Source: an uncultured Lachnospiraceae bacterium (GTDB taxonomy: Bacteria; Bacillota; Clostridia; Lachnospirales; Lachnospiraceae). From it: DNA of 64,000 nt. A program made the translations under genes and the position numbers. Location: positions 1-64,000 of the forward strand of contig CANSPM010000004.1 of the NCBI GenBank assembly GCA_947648875.1, read 5' to 3'. Below are positions 16,344-25,016 of the stretch, piece by piece; within the stretch, counting starts at the first letter, position 1, and the number at the start of each line of letters is the position of its first letter. The notes under the pieces are model-generated. The model was not told the origin of the DNA. It was given only the letters and a program-made list of their open reading frames with translations, and made no database searches.

Positions 16344-17855
16344 ATGGAGTATAATTACATAGAGAAGAGATACAATGTAATGGGTCTTACTTCCATTGAA
16401 GCTTTTTCCGGCGTCAAAGGGGGAATGAACGGAAACTGTAAAGATGTCTATTTCCTCAGAGCGGCGGGCGTCAATCAGAGTTTGTTAAAAGATGTTGCGT
16501 ATATGGATGAAATACAGACCGGCAAGATGATGCGGGGGCAGGGAATATATAACCGGGTGAGTGCTTTTCCTAAAAATATTGAAGTGGAAAGAGCCGCTCG
16601 CTATATGGGCTGCTACCGGAGCTGGATAGACACAGGCAGGGAAAGGCTTTTTACGCTGAAACTGGATGAGAAGTCCGGCGTCGGAGATCTTCTCAGCGCT
16701 TCCTGCAAAAAAGTACTGGAGGCATATCATGGCTGTAATCCGAATCTGAATGAATCCATCGAGAAGAATTTCGTCGTGAAGATGCTGTTCTGGCTGGATG
16801 AACTGGCCCTTGTATACCTGAAAGAATGGAATCCCAGACAGTCGATGAAATTTGTGGCCCAGGATGTCACAAAAGCGCAGGAGTATTTCTTTTGTTATTT
16901 TCTGACTCTGATGGGGATTGATGTACTGTTGTTGCAAAATGAGACGGACATTGACGAAAAGATGGAAGCCCTGCATTTATCCGGACAGATTACTCTCGGA
17001 GAAAAAAAGGGCATTGCGCTGGACTCGTATGACAGTCAAAAATTTGCAGACAGAAAAGAAATATCCGGCACAGTGTCCCAAGGAGGCGGGCAAGTCCGGG
17101 CGGAGCCGGAAAACCGGAGACCCCGGGTGGTAATTCCTCCGGGCAGACATGGAACATCGCAAAACAGCAGACAAAATACCGGACAGGAAAAAGCGCCCCA
17201 CCGTATAAGTACAGCGGAAAACCCCAACACAGGGCGACGAAATCCCGGCGGTCAGACCCTTCCGACAGCAGGCGATGCAAGACGGGAACTGGACTTTGAG
17301 GAACTGGCATTGAAAGCCTCCTCCGTGGTGATGATTTCCATACACGACGCGAGAGGCGAAGTCATAGGAAGCGGTTCGGGGATCATGATTGGGAGAGAGG
17401 GATATATTCTCACCAACAACCATGTGGCAAGAGGCGGCAGATATTACTCCGTGAGAATTGAGAATGATAACACCATGTACAAAACGGAGGAGATCATAAA
17501 ATATAATTCGCTTCTGGATCTTGCTGTGATTCGCATAAACCGCGCATTGCAGCCTCTGCCGGTATACAGAGGCCGCAAGCCTCTGGTAAGGGGGCAGAAG
17601 GTCGTGGCCATCGGAAGTCCCCTCGGGCTGTTTAACTCCGTGTCCAACGGCATTATTTCCGGATTCAGGAGAGTGGACGATGTGGATATGATTCAATTTA
17701 CCGCACCCATATCCCACGGCAGTTCCGGGGGAGCCGTGCTGAATATGTATGGGGAAGTCATCGGAGTCAGCACAGCGGGAATCGACGAGGGACAAAATCT
17801 GAATCTGGCAGTAGGATATGAATTTATCAATACTTTTATAAGAGGGTTTCAATAA
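16344..17855 (+). CDS. YceG-like module fused to HtrA/trypsin-like serine protease
   Basis: This 503-residue protein joins two parts. Residues about 1-210 resemble one unit of the YceG family: a helix (FVVKMLFWLDELALV) then a strand-helix-strand ending GIDVLLLQN, as in the YceG gene of this locus. A Pro/Arg/Gly/Gln-rich linker (about 240-315) leads to a trypsin-fold domain with the full triad: His360 in TNNHVARG, Asp392 in LLDLAVI, Ser461 in SHGSSGGAV. No PDZ domain, signal peptide or membrane segment is visible, so it should act in the cytosol, unlike DegP. I chose the ATG at 16344 because GAGGTGG lies 6 bases upstream; the ATG at 16308 lacks a site. Confidence 0.87.
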   Translation: MEYNYIEKRYNVMGLTSIEAFSGVKGGMNGNCKDVYFLRAAGVNQSLLKDVAYMDEIQTGKMMRGQGIYNRVSAFPKNIEVERAARYMGCYRSWIDTGRERLFTLKLDEKSGVGDLLSASCKKVLEAYHGCNPNLNESIEKNFVVKMLFWLDELALVYLKEWNPRQSMKFVAQDVTKAQEYFFCYFLTLMGIDVLLLQNETDIDEKMEALHLSGQITLGEKKGIALDSYDSQKFADRKEISGTVSQGGGQVRAEPENRRPRVVIPPGRHGTSQNSRQNTGQEKAPHRISTAENPNTGRRNPGGQTLPTAGDARRELDFEELALKASSVVMISIHDARGEVIGSGSGIMIGREGYILTNNHVARGGRYYSVRIENDNTMYKTEEIIKYNSLLDLAVIRINRALQPLPVYRGRKPLVRGQKVVAIGSPLGLFNSVSNGIISGFRRVDDVDMIQFTAPISHGSSGGAVLNMYGEVIGVSTAGIDEGQNLNLAVGYEFINTFIRGFQ

Positions 17856-17913
17856 GATAAGGAAATATGCGGTACCCTGCTCCTGGGTACTCTAATGGAA
17901 AAGAGGTAAGAAT

Positions 17914-18504
17914 ATGAAAAACAGCGATAAAAAGTTTAAGGTGGCATTCAACTCACCGGTAATTTTATGCTTTACGATTTTATGCGTCATAACCCTTTTG
18001 CTCAACTGGATAACCAGAGGATATACCAATAATCATATTTTCTCCGTATATCGCTCTTCCTGGGCGAATCCGCTTACATATGTGAGAATGCTCGGCCATA
18101 TTGTGGGACATGCTGATCTCAATCATTTTGTGGGAAATATCATGCTGATTCTGGTGGTAGGTCCCATGCTGGAGGAAAAATACGGCTCCTCCAATATAAT
18201 CTTTGTCATTTTATCCACAGCTCTGGCTACAGGGATTGCTCATGTGGTGTTTGTCCCGGGATATAAACTGCTGGGGGCCAGCGGTGTGGTTTTTGCCTTT
18301 ATTATGTTGTCCTCCTTTACCTGCATGAAGGAAAAAGAAATACCGTTGACCTTTATTCTGGTGGCGGTGCTGTATATTGGGGAACAGGTCTACGAGGGAC
18401 TGTTTGTGCAGAGCAATATATCCAATTTGTCCCATATTCTGGGCGGTCTTGTGGGCTCCGGTCTGGGATATGTCATGCACAAAAATAAGATGAACCGGTA
18501 TTAA
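17914..18504 (+). CDS. Rhomboid-family intramembrane serine protease
   Basis: The 196-residue membrane protein has about six hydrophobic segments. Family marks are the HADLNHFVGN pattern in TM2, the catalytic Ser123 in LLGASGVVFAF and the catalytic His174 in NLSHILGGLVG. Rhomboids cleave membrane-spanning substrates inside the bilayer. It lies 58 bases after the protease fusion gene and 100 before yceG, all on one strand, which ties it to the Ter operon. The substrate may be a Ter-associated membrane protein, but none is identified. An AAGAGGT site precedes the ATG. Confidence 0.9.
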   Translation: MKNSDKKFKVAFNSPVILCFTILCVITLLLNWITRGYTNNHIFSVYRSSWANPLTYVRMLGHIVGHADLNHFVGNIMLILVVGPMLEEKYGSSNIIFVILSTALATGIAHVVFVPGYKLLGASGVVFAFIMLSSFTCMKEKEIPLTFILVAVLYIGEQVYEGLFVQSNISNLSHILGGLVGSGLGYVMHKNKMNRY

Positions 18505-18604
18505 GGAACCGGCGGTTCAATAGTCTTTGCAAATCTTAAGAAAGAGTATAAAAAGCGGATGTCTGTCAAAGTATGGAAAGGCAGCTGCGGAACTGGAATA
18601 ATAT

Positions 18605-20878
18605 ATGTTTGAAAACAAGGCGCTTGGCAGTTTGGATGATTTTTTTCTTGAATATGGGAAACGTCGGGAACAGGGCATATACTTTTACCGGATCAACGGA
18701 TATAATCAAAATATCCGGGATTTCCTTGTACGCTACTATGGGGAAGCCAGAAAAACGGGTGTGGTGATTGAGGGAAAGATTCCCAATCCGGACGAAAAAA
18801 ATCTGGCCTATTATGAAGAAATCATGGGAATGCAGTTTCAGCTCAGTATGGGATTTCTGCTCTCCAGTCTGCAAAAATGGCTTCCGAGAATGAGAGAAGT
18901 GCAGCGAAAAAATGTTGCAGATTCCATATACGATACCTTAAGCGGTATGCGTGCGGAAGGAAAAAACGACAATATGCTGCGCAACGCGTACATTAAGTTT
19001 ATGTGCTGGCTGTACTATAAATTTGAACGTGTCGTCAATCAGCTGGGAGATAGCAGGATTCCCAAGATCCTTTATGAAGGAAGTATCAGCAACTATGAAT
19101 TGAAATTTTTGTGTATTCTGTCCGGAGCGGGCTGCGACATTATTCTCCTGCAATATCAGGGGGATGGCGGATATTGCGCGTTGGACAGGGATTCCCGTTT
19201 CTCGCGAAAGCTGGAACTGCCCGGCATGGGAGAGTTTCCCCGGGAATTTTGTATTAAGACTTTAAGAAAAGAGATAGAAGAGCGGGAGAATGCGGAGAGG
19301 CTGTACGGCAAGCTGCCCAAATTGCGGAATTGCACCAATGCGTGGATAGAGGGGAAAGGGCTTGAGGATGTTCTTAAGCCGGTGCAGGCCAGGGGACGGG
19401 ATGAAAAATGCATTTATAACTGTTTTCTGAGAATAGAGGGTGTGGAGGACAAGCTGACTTACGCGAATGAACTTTACCGCTTCCAGCAGGAGATAGCCGG
19501 CGCGGGCAGAAATCTGGTCATTGTGGAATCAGAATTGATGCCGCCTTCCAACGAAGAGATCGGCTCCATCAAAAGAAAGCAGTGCGTAGATGTAAATCAG
19601 CTGATTGCCAGCCTGATGGTCAACATTATTCTGGCTTCCGATATGGAACTTCAAGGCATCCTGCGGAAAGCGTTTACCGATGTGGTGTTGGAGGAAGCGG
19701 GAAAACTGGAAGGTAATCTGAACAGGCTGACGAACAGGACAATCCATCTTTTGTGCTGGTTGAAACGTTTTCAGGACGCCCTGTTTAAAAACTGGGAAAG
19801 TCCACGGGTAGCATGTTTCGTCTATCTGGGAGGATGCAGGAATGAGAATGAGACTCTTTTTCTGCGATATCTGAGCAGACTGCCGGTGGATGTGCTGATT
19901 TTAGTGCCGGATTTGAACAGAAAATGCTGTTTGCAGGCGGATAACTTGTATGAACTGCATTACAGTGAGTCCCTGCAAATCAAAATATTTCCCCGGGAGC
20001 GCGCGGATCTGCAGCTGTCTACAGCTGCGTACCATGCGGAGCGGGAATTGGATACCATTATGTACCAGGATACAGGGATGTACCGCAACCAACAATATCA
20101 GATAGGAGTGTCTGCCACCTTAAAATCTATCTATGAGGAAATTGCTATATTATGGGATGAGGAGTTAAAGTACAGGCCGAATTTCAGTGTGACCGACAAT
20201 GTGGTGACAATGCCTGTGATCTTCGCGAAAGTATCTGGAATAAAAGGGGGACTTACGGAACCCTACTGGGTAAGTATCAAAAAACTTATGACGCCGGATA
20301 CCCTAGTGATCAGAGGGGCTCCGTTCATTCGGCCGGAAGATCCCAATCCCGTCAGGGTACATGCCGCTGGATTTCTGAAAAACGGGAAGCTGCAGAGGGA
20401 GAAGATAAAGTCACATCCCTGCTATACATATGGAGTTTTGCGGGGAGAGATCCAGGAGCATATTTTGGACAAGCTCCAGTTCATTCTGGACCAGAAGATG
20501 ATTAAGGGAATTTATGAAAACGGCACGGAATACACGGCCATCGCAACCGTGCTGAATATGAACAAAGAAATACAGCGAATGCTGCAAAAGTTTGATTTTA
20601 CCAAAAAAAATCCCAAGGTCGTATACATTAACACTTCGGACACGGCAATTTCTCTGGAGGATGGTATTTTGACCACATTCCTGCATCTGGTTGGGTTTGA
20701 CATTGTTTTCTATGTGCCCACCGGATATCAGTGTGCGGAGAGATATTTAAGAAGTGACAGTTTGGAGGAACATCAGATCGGGGAATATCTCTATGATCTG
20801 GTAATTCCCGATTTTGAGACGATTTGTGAAAATCCGCGTCGTTCCTGGCGTGAGAAGATATTTAAGAGAGGAGACTAA
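18605..20878 (+). CDS. yceG: YceG-family protein of the Ter operon
   Basis: The 757-residue soluble protein matches the YceG family found beside TelA and TerD genes in Firmicutes, but is longer than the roughly 540-residue Bacillus member. I see three copies of one unit: about 130-185 (ending GAGCDIILLQ), 380-436 (ending LPVDVLILVPD) and 645-707 (ending VGFDIVFYVP). Each has a helix, a strand beginning P-[KR]-[VI], a short acidic turn, a helix and a strand ending D-[VI]. A fourth copy is in the upstream protease fusion. No catalytic motif is evident. The stop is 3 bases before telA. The start at 18605 has only a weak site. Confidence 0.85.
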   Translation: MFENKALGSLDDFFLEYGKRREQGIYFYRINGYNQNIRDFLVRYYGEARKTGVVIEGKIPNPDEKNLAYYEEIMGMQFQLSMGFLLSSLQKWLPRMREVQRKNVADSIYDTLSGMRAEGKNDNMLRNAYIKFMCWLYYKFERVVNQLGDSRIPKILYEGSISNYELKFLCILSGAGCDIILLQYQGDGGYCALDRDSRFSRKLELPGMGEFPREFCIKTLRKEIEERENAERLYGKLPKLRNCTNAWIEGKGLEDVLKPVQARGRDEKCIYNCFLRIEGVEDKLTYANELYRFQQEIAGAGRNLVIVESELMPPSNEEIGSIKRKQCVDVNQLIASLMVNIILASDMELQGILRKAFTDVVLEEAGKLEGNLNRLTNRTIHLLCWLKRFQDALFKNWESPRVACFVYLGGCRNENETLFLRYLSRLPVDVLILVPDLNRKCCLQADNLYELHYSESLQIKIFPRERADLQLSTAAYHAERELDTIMYQDTGMYRNQQYQIGVSATLKSIYEEIAILWDEELKYRPNFSVTDNVVTMPVIFAKVSGIKGGLTEPYWVSIKKLMTPDTLVIRGAPFIRPEDPNPVRVHAAGFLKNGKLQREKIKSHPCYTYGVLRGEIQEHILDKLQFILDQKMIKGIYENGTEYTAIATVLNMNKEIQRMLQKFDFTKKNPKVVYINTSDTAISLEDGILTTFLHLVGFDIVFYVPTGYQCAERYLRSDSLEEHQIGEYLYDLVIPDFETICENPRRSWREKIFKRGD

Positions 20879-20881
20879 AGC

Positions 20882-22027
20882 ATGGCATTAGATTTTACAA
20901 AAACGACACAGCCGCCGGAGGTAATCACGACACCGGACACAAAGAATGAATTGGCGGTAGTGGAGAATTATGACATTGTTGCGGACAGGCAGCAAATGAA
21001 TACACAGCTTGTTAATTCCCCCGAGGTGGACGCATTGGTCAGTACCATTGAGATTGATAACCTGGAAAGTATTGTATCTTTTGGGGCGGAAGCGGCGGAA
21101 GGGATTTCCAGGGCGTCAGATGTGGTGCTTAACAGTATGAATATGGCGCAGCTGGACGAATCCAGTGAGATGTTAAATACGCTGGCTAAGATTATGCAGA
21201 AATTTGACATTGATGAGATCAAAGAGAACCCTACTCTGTTTGGGAAACTCTTTGGCAACCTGAGAAAACAGCTGGATAAGATATTAAGTAAATACCACAC
21301 TATGGGTGATGAAGTAGACAAAATATATGTGCAGCTGAAACAGTATGAGTCTGAGATCAGGCAGTCTAACCGGAAACTGGATCAGCTATTTGATGCTAAT
21401 GTAGAATATTATCATCAGCTAGTGAAATATATCCTTGCAGGGGAACAGGGATGCCGGGAGTTGGAAGCGCATATTGCGAAAAGACAGAACGATATGGAGA
21501 TGACGGGTGATACCTCCATACAGTTTGAACTACAGACCCTACAGCAGGCCCTGATGATGCTGGAGCAGAGGACACAGGATCTGCGCACGGCGGAGAATGT
21601 GGCAATGCAGTCAGTTCCCATGATCAAGACCATGGAATTTACCAATATGAACCTGGTGAGGAAGATTAATTCGGCGTTTATTATTACGCTGCCAGTGTTC
21701 AAACAGGCTCTGGCCCAGGCTATTATGCTGAAACGCCAGCGGATTCAGGCGGATGCCATGTCTGCGCTGGATGAGAAGACAAATGAGATGCTGATTAAAA
21801 ATGCCCGCAATACGGTGGAACAATCCAAGTTGGCCGCTAAACTTGCTTCCGGAAGTTCCATCAAGATAGAGACATTGGAGACTACCTGGAGGACGATAGT
21901 AAACGGAATTGAAGAGACACGTCAGATCCAGGAAAGAGCCAGAAAGCAGCGTACGGAGGACCAGGCAAGACTTGAGAAGATCAAAACAGAGTATAACGAG
22001 AAATATAATCCTCCCGAAAAAAAATAG
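20882..22027 (+). CDS. telA: Toxic anion resistance protein TelA
   Basis: TelA-family protein of 381 residues, normal for the group. After a variable 60-residue N-terminus it is almost all helical, with a FGAEAAEGISRASD stretch, long coiled-coil regions from about 100 to 260, and the conserved C-terminal ETTWRTIVNGIEETRQIQ segment. TelA homologues accompany TerD proteins in Bacillus (YceH), and disruption alters tellurite and cell-envelope stress tolerance in several bacteria; the molecular role is unclear. It starts 3 bases after yceG, behind GAGGAG, and precedes the terD run by 46 bases, so co-transcription is likely. Confidence 0.93.
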   Translation: MALDFTKTTQPPEVITTPDTKNELAVVENYDIVADRQQMNTQLVNSPEVDALVSTIEIDNLESIVSFGAEAAEGISRASDVVLNSMNMAQLDESSEMLNTLAKIMQKFDIDEIKENPTLFGKLFGNLRKQLDKILSKYHTMGDEVDKIYVQLKQYESEIRQSNRKLDQLFDANVEYYHQLVKYILAGEQGCRELEAHIAKRQNDMEMTGDTSIQFELQTLQQALMMLEQRTQDLRTAENVAMQSVPMIKTMEFTNMNLVRKINSAFIITLPVFKQALAQAIMLKRQRIQADAMSALDEKTNEMLIKNARNTVEQSKLAAKLASGSSIKIETLETTWRTIVNGIEETRQIQERARKQRTEDQARLEKIKTEYNEKYNPPEKK

Positions 22028-22073
22028 ACACCGGTATGTGAATTAAATATTATTATATAAGGAGGGCAAACAA

Positions 22074-22655
22074 ATGCCAATTAATTTATCAAAAGGACAG
22101 AAAGTAGATCTGACAAAGGGAAATCCCGGTTTGAAGAAAATTATGGTAGGTCTGGGATGGGACGTAAACGCTTTTGACTCAGGCGCGGATTTCGACCTGG
22201 ATGCCGCCGCTTTTATGACAGGTGACAACGGTAAATGTCCCACGGAGAAGGAGTTCATTTTCTACGGAAATTTGGAACATCCCAGTGGGTCTCTGAAGCA
22301 TATGGGCGATAATCTGACGGGTGAAGGCGAGGGAGATGACGAACAGATCGAGGTGGATCTGACACAGGTTCCCGGTAATATCTCCAAGATTGCCTTTACG
22401 GTTACAATCTATGACGCAGATGCGAGAAGGCAGAATTTTGGACAGGTATCCAATGCCTTTATCAGGATTGTGGACGAGAGCACAGGGCAGGAGTTGATCC
22501 GCTATGATCTGGGCGAAGATTTTTCCATTGAGACGGCCATTGTAGTAGGAGAGTTGTATAAAAATAACGGAGAGTGGAAATTTAATGCTATAGGCAGCGG
22601 ATTTCAGGGCGGCCTGGCAGCGTTGTGCGGTCATTATGGCATAGAGGTGGCATAA
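22074..22655 (+). CDS. terD: TerD-family calcium-binding stress protein 1
   Basis: A 193-residue canonical TerD protein. It begins [20 protein letters not shown], has the calcium site motif [10 protein letters not shown] at about residue 38, and the second acidic motif [14 protein letters not shown] at about 80. TerD proteins bind two Ca2+ ions on a beta-sandwich and are linked to tellurite, phage and pore-forming toxin resistance. A very strong AAGGAGGG site precedes the ATG, suggesting high expression. It shares most of its sequence with the next gene, consistent with tandem duplication. Confidence 0.95.
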   Translation: MPINLSKGQKVDLTKGNPGLKKIMVGLGWDVNAFDSGADFDLDAAAFMTGDNGKCPTEKEFIFYGNLEHPSGSLKHMGDNLTGEGEGDDEQIEVDLTQVPGNISKIAFTVTIYDADARRQNFGQVSNAFIRIVDESTGQELIRYDLGEDFSIETAIVVGELYKNNGEWKFNAIGSGFQGGLAALCGHYGIEVA

Positions 22656-22701
22656 TTATGCCAGTCAGGCATACGCGAATTTAAATCAGGAGGAAAATAT
22701 T

Positions 22702-23286
22702 ATGTCAGTTTCTTTATCAAAAGGACAGAAGGTCAGTTTAACAAAGGGCAATCCGGGACTCAGCAAAGTGGTAGTGGGTCTTGGCTGGGACGTGAATCAG
22801 TTTGATACGGGTGGAGATTTTGACCTGGATGCGGCTGCGTTTATGTTGACGGACAGTGGAAAGGTGTCCAATCAGAATGACTTTGTGTTTTATGGAAACC
22901 TGGAGCATCCCTCCGGAAGTGTGAAGCATATGGGTGATAATCTGACCGGCGCGGGAGAAGGGGATGACGAACAGATCAGGATTGATCTGTCTCTGGTGCC
23001 CGCCAACTTGACTAAGATAGCGTTCACGGTGACGATCTACGAAGCGGAGAACAGACGTCAGAATTTTGGACAGGTAAACAATGCGTTTATCCGGGTTTAT
23101 AATGAGGCCAACGGAGAGGAACTTGTGCGTTATGACCTGGGCGAGGATTTCTCCATAGAGACGGCGGCTGTTTTCGGAGAGTTATACAAAAACGGCGACG
23201 AGTGGAAATTCAATGCCATCGGCAGCGGATATCAGGGCGGTCTGGCGGCATTATGTGCTAACTATGGCGTACAGGTAGATGGTTAA
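22702..23286 (+). CDS. terE: TerD-family calcium-binding stress protein 2 (TerE-like)
   Basis: The 194-residue protein is very similar to its upstream neighbour, with the same calcium motifs [10 protein letters not shown] and [14 protein letters not shown] and the C-terminal [16 protein letters not shown]. It is best read as a paralogue from tandem duplication. TerD and TerE pairs are normal in Ter operons; the terE symbol is positional. AGGAGG lies 9 bases before the ATG. The intergenic gap is 46 bases, with no terminator. Confidence 0.9.
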   Translation: MSVSLSKGQKVSLTKGNPGLSKVVVGLGWDVNQFDTGGDFDLDAAAFMLTDSGKVSNQNDFVFYGNLEHPSGSVKHMGDNLTGAGEGDDEQIRIDLSLVPANLTKIAFTVTIYEAENRRQNFGQVNNAFIRVYNEANGEELVRYDLGEDFSIETAAVFGELYKNGDEWKFNAIGSGYQGGLAALCANYGVQVDG

Positions 23287-23346
23287 GGAAGAAAAAACGC
23301 AGAGTGCCCAAAGGGCGCGTGAGGAACTGGAATAGGAGAAAAGATT

Positions 23347-23943
23347 ATGGCAATTAATTTGGAAAAAGGTCAAAAGGTAAATCTTACAAAGAAGTCATCG
23401 GCAGGTTTGGGAGAGATTTTGGTGAATCTGAACTGGAACACGGGAAAGAAAGGTTTTTTGTCCAACCTGTTGGGGGGCGGCGGAATCGACCTGGATTTAG
23501 GATGTCTGTATGAACTTAAGGATGGCAGCAAAGGAGCGGTGCAGGCCCTGGGTAACGCCTTTGGTTCATTGCAATATCCCCCCTTTATTTCCCTGGATGG
23601 TGATGACAGAACAGGAGCGGCGGCAGCAGGCGAGAATCTGCGGATTAACGGTGACAGGATTAAGGATATCAGAAGAATTCTTGTATATACTTTCATCTAT
23701 GAAGGAATTGCGAACTGGAAACAGGCGGACGCAGTGGTCACAATCAAGTATCCCGGTGCGGAGGATATAATTGTACGTATGGATGAGTTCAACTCCAGAG
23801 ACATTATGTGTGGACTGGTGCTGTTTGAGAACAGGGACGATGAGACTTTCAGTGTGGAGAAGATTATCCGTTTCTTCCCGGGCCATCAGGAACTGGACAG
23901 AGCGTTCGGCTGGGGTATGAACTGGAGGCCGGGCCGCAAGTAA
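23347..23943 (+). CDS. Divergent TerD-family protein (TerA-like)
   Basis: A 198-residue TerD-fold protein that keeps the N-terminal KGQKVNLTKK start but differs at the metal sites. The first motif reads GIDLDLGCLYEL, preceded by an insertion (KKGFLSNLLGGGG). The second acidic loop is replaced by LDGDDRTGAAAAGENLRING. This pattern matches the TerA-like branch (tellurium resistance TerA/YceC-like), in which Ca2+ binding may be altered. The C-terminus has the conserved WGMNWRPG. It lies 60 bases after the second terD, with a GGAG site. Confidence 0.85.
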   Translation: MAINLEKGQKVNLTKKSSAGLGEILVNLNWNTGKKGFLSNLLGGGGIDLDLGCLYELKDGSKGAVQALGNAFGSLQYPPFISLDGDDRTGAAAAGENLRINGDRIKDIRRILVYTFIYEGIANWKQADAVVTIKYPGAEDIIVRMDEFNSRDIMCGLVLFENRDDETFSVEKIIRFFPGHQELDRAFGWGMNWRPGRK

Positions 23944-24051
23944 AGAACATAGCGGAACTCTGAATCAGCATATTCCCGGAAAAAGCGGCACTCTAATATG
24001 TCCAGATGAGAAGGGTCAGAAGTTTTTGAACTGGACGGCAAAGTCACGAAG

Positions 24052-24073
24052 GCGCACCCCTTATGGGGTGCGC
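24052..24073 (+). promoter_or_regulatory. GC-rich intercistronic hairpin
   Basis: Perfect 9-base arms GCGCACCCC (24052-24060) and GGGGTGCGC (24065-24073) around TTAT. No T-run follows. In the 201-base gap between two TerD-family genes it could stabilise or separate the mRNA segments. Confidence 0.45.
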
Positions 24074-24144
24074 TGAAAGGACTTCACCCCTTAGAGCCAT
24101 CGCGCGGAAATAAGGAGATCCAATGGTCTCCATCAGGAGGAAAA

Positions 24145-24732
24145 ATGTCAGTTAGCTTACAGAAAGGGCAGAAAGTAAGTCTGTCAAAGGATAACGCAGG
24201 GCTTTCCAGAGTAATTGTGGGCCTGGGATGGGACGAGGTTGAAAGAAAAGCGGGCATTTTCGCGCCCAAACCCCAGGCCATAGACTGCGACGCTTCAGCT
24301 ATTGTGCTCACAGGCGGAAAGTTATTAAATAAAGAGGATGTGGTCTTTTTCGGAAACCTCCGGCATCACACCAGAACCATAGAACATATGGGAGATAATC
24401 TGACCGGTGCGGGAGAGGGGGATGATGAGCAGATCATTGTGGATCTTGCCAGGATTCCGCAACAATATGACAGAATTGTCCTGGTGGTCAATATCTACCA
24501 GGCGCTACAGAGAAACCAGCATTTTGGAATGATCAAAAACGCGTTTATCCGTCTGGTGAACGCGGCAAACAATACGGAAATGTGCAGATATAATCTGACG
24601 GATAATTACTCCGGAATGACAGCCATGATATTTGGTGAGATTTACAGGCATAACGGTGAGTGGAAGTTCAGCGCCATCGGCCAGGGCACAAATGATCCGG
24701 GTCTGGGAGAGTTGATCAGGAGATATATGTAG
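24145..24732 (+). CDS. TerD-family protein 4, altered first metal site
   Basis: The 195-residue protein begins MSVSLQKGQKVSLSKDNAGL and keeps the acidic loop [14 protein letters not shown], but the usual DFDLDAAAF is replaced by AIDCDASAIVLTGG, with an extra basic stretch before it (EVERKAGIFAPKPQ). One calcium site may therefore be weakened. The pattern resembles the fourth TerD paralogue (YceE/TerX-like) in Firmicutes. CAGGAGG lies before the ATG. A hairpin terminator about 110 bases downstream may end the ter operon. Confidence 0.9.
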   Translation: MSVSLQKGQKVSLSKDNAGLSRVIVGLGWDEVERKAGIFAPKPQAIDCDASAIVLTGGKLLNKEDVVFFGNLRHHTRTIEHMGDNLTGAGEGDDEQIIVDLARIPQQYDRIVLVVNIYQALQRNQHFGMIKNAFIRLVNAANNTEMCRYNLTDNYSGMTAMIFGEIYRHNGEWKFSAIGQGTNDPGLGELIRRYM

Positions 24733-24842
24733 CGGAATGAACCAATGGTTCTGATAAACGATGTACACAGTTTGCTATATCGGCATAACATGTGCAGGCA
24801 CAAATATTTTAAGCAGCAGTAACAGTCTGAGGAATACAAGTT

Positions 24843-24876
24843 GCGGGATAGATCGTGGAGCCTTTCCCGCCGCTTT
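24843..24876 (+). terminator. Terminator at the end of the terD run
   Basis: Arms GCGGGA (24843-24848) and TCCCGC (24865-24870), followed by CGC and T5. It lies between the last TerD gene and the P-type ATPase. The rest of the 24733-25016 gap holds no gene that I can support. Confidence 0.5.
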
Positions 24877-25016
24877 TTGATTCATGGCAATAGAATCTTC
24901 GCGAAGCGGGGATTTTATTGTTTATGACAACGGAATCCTGCGGGGCCAGGATTGTGCTGTTGTTTAAGAAGAATGAAAGATTAGTTGTCCGCCGAGACGG
25001 ACAGGGAGGTACAAAG

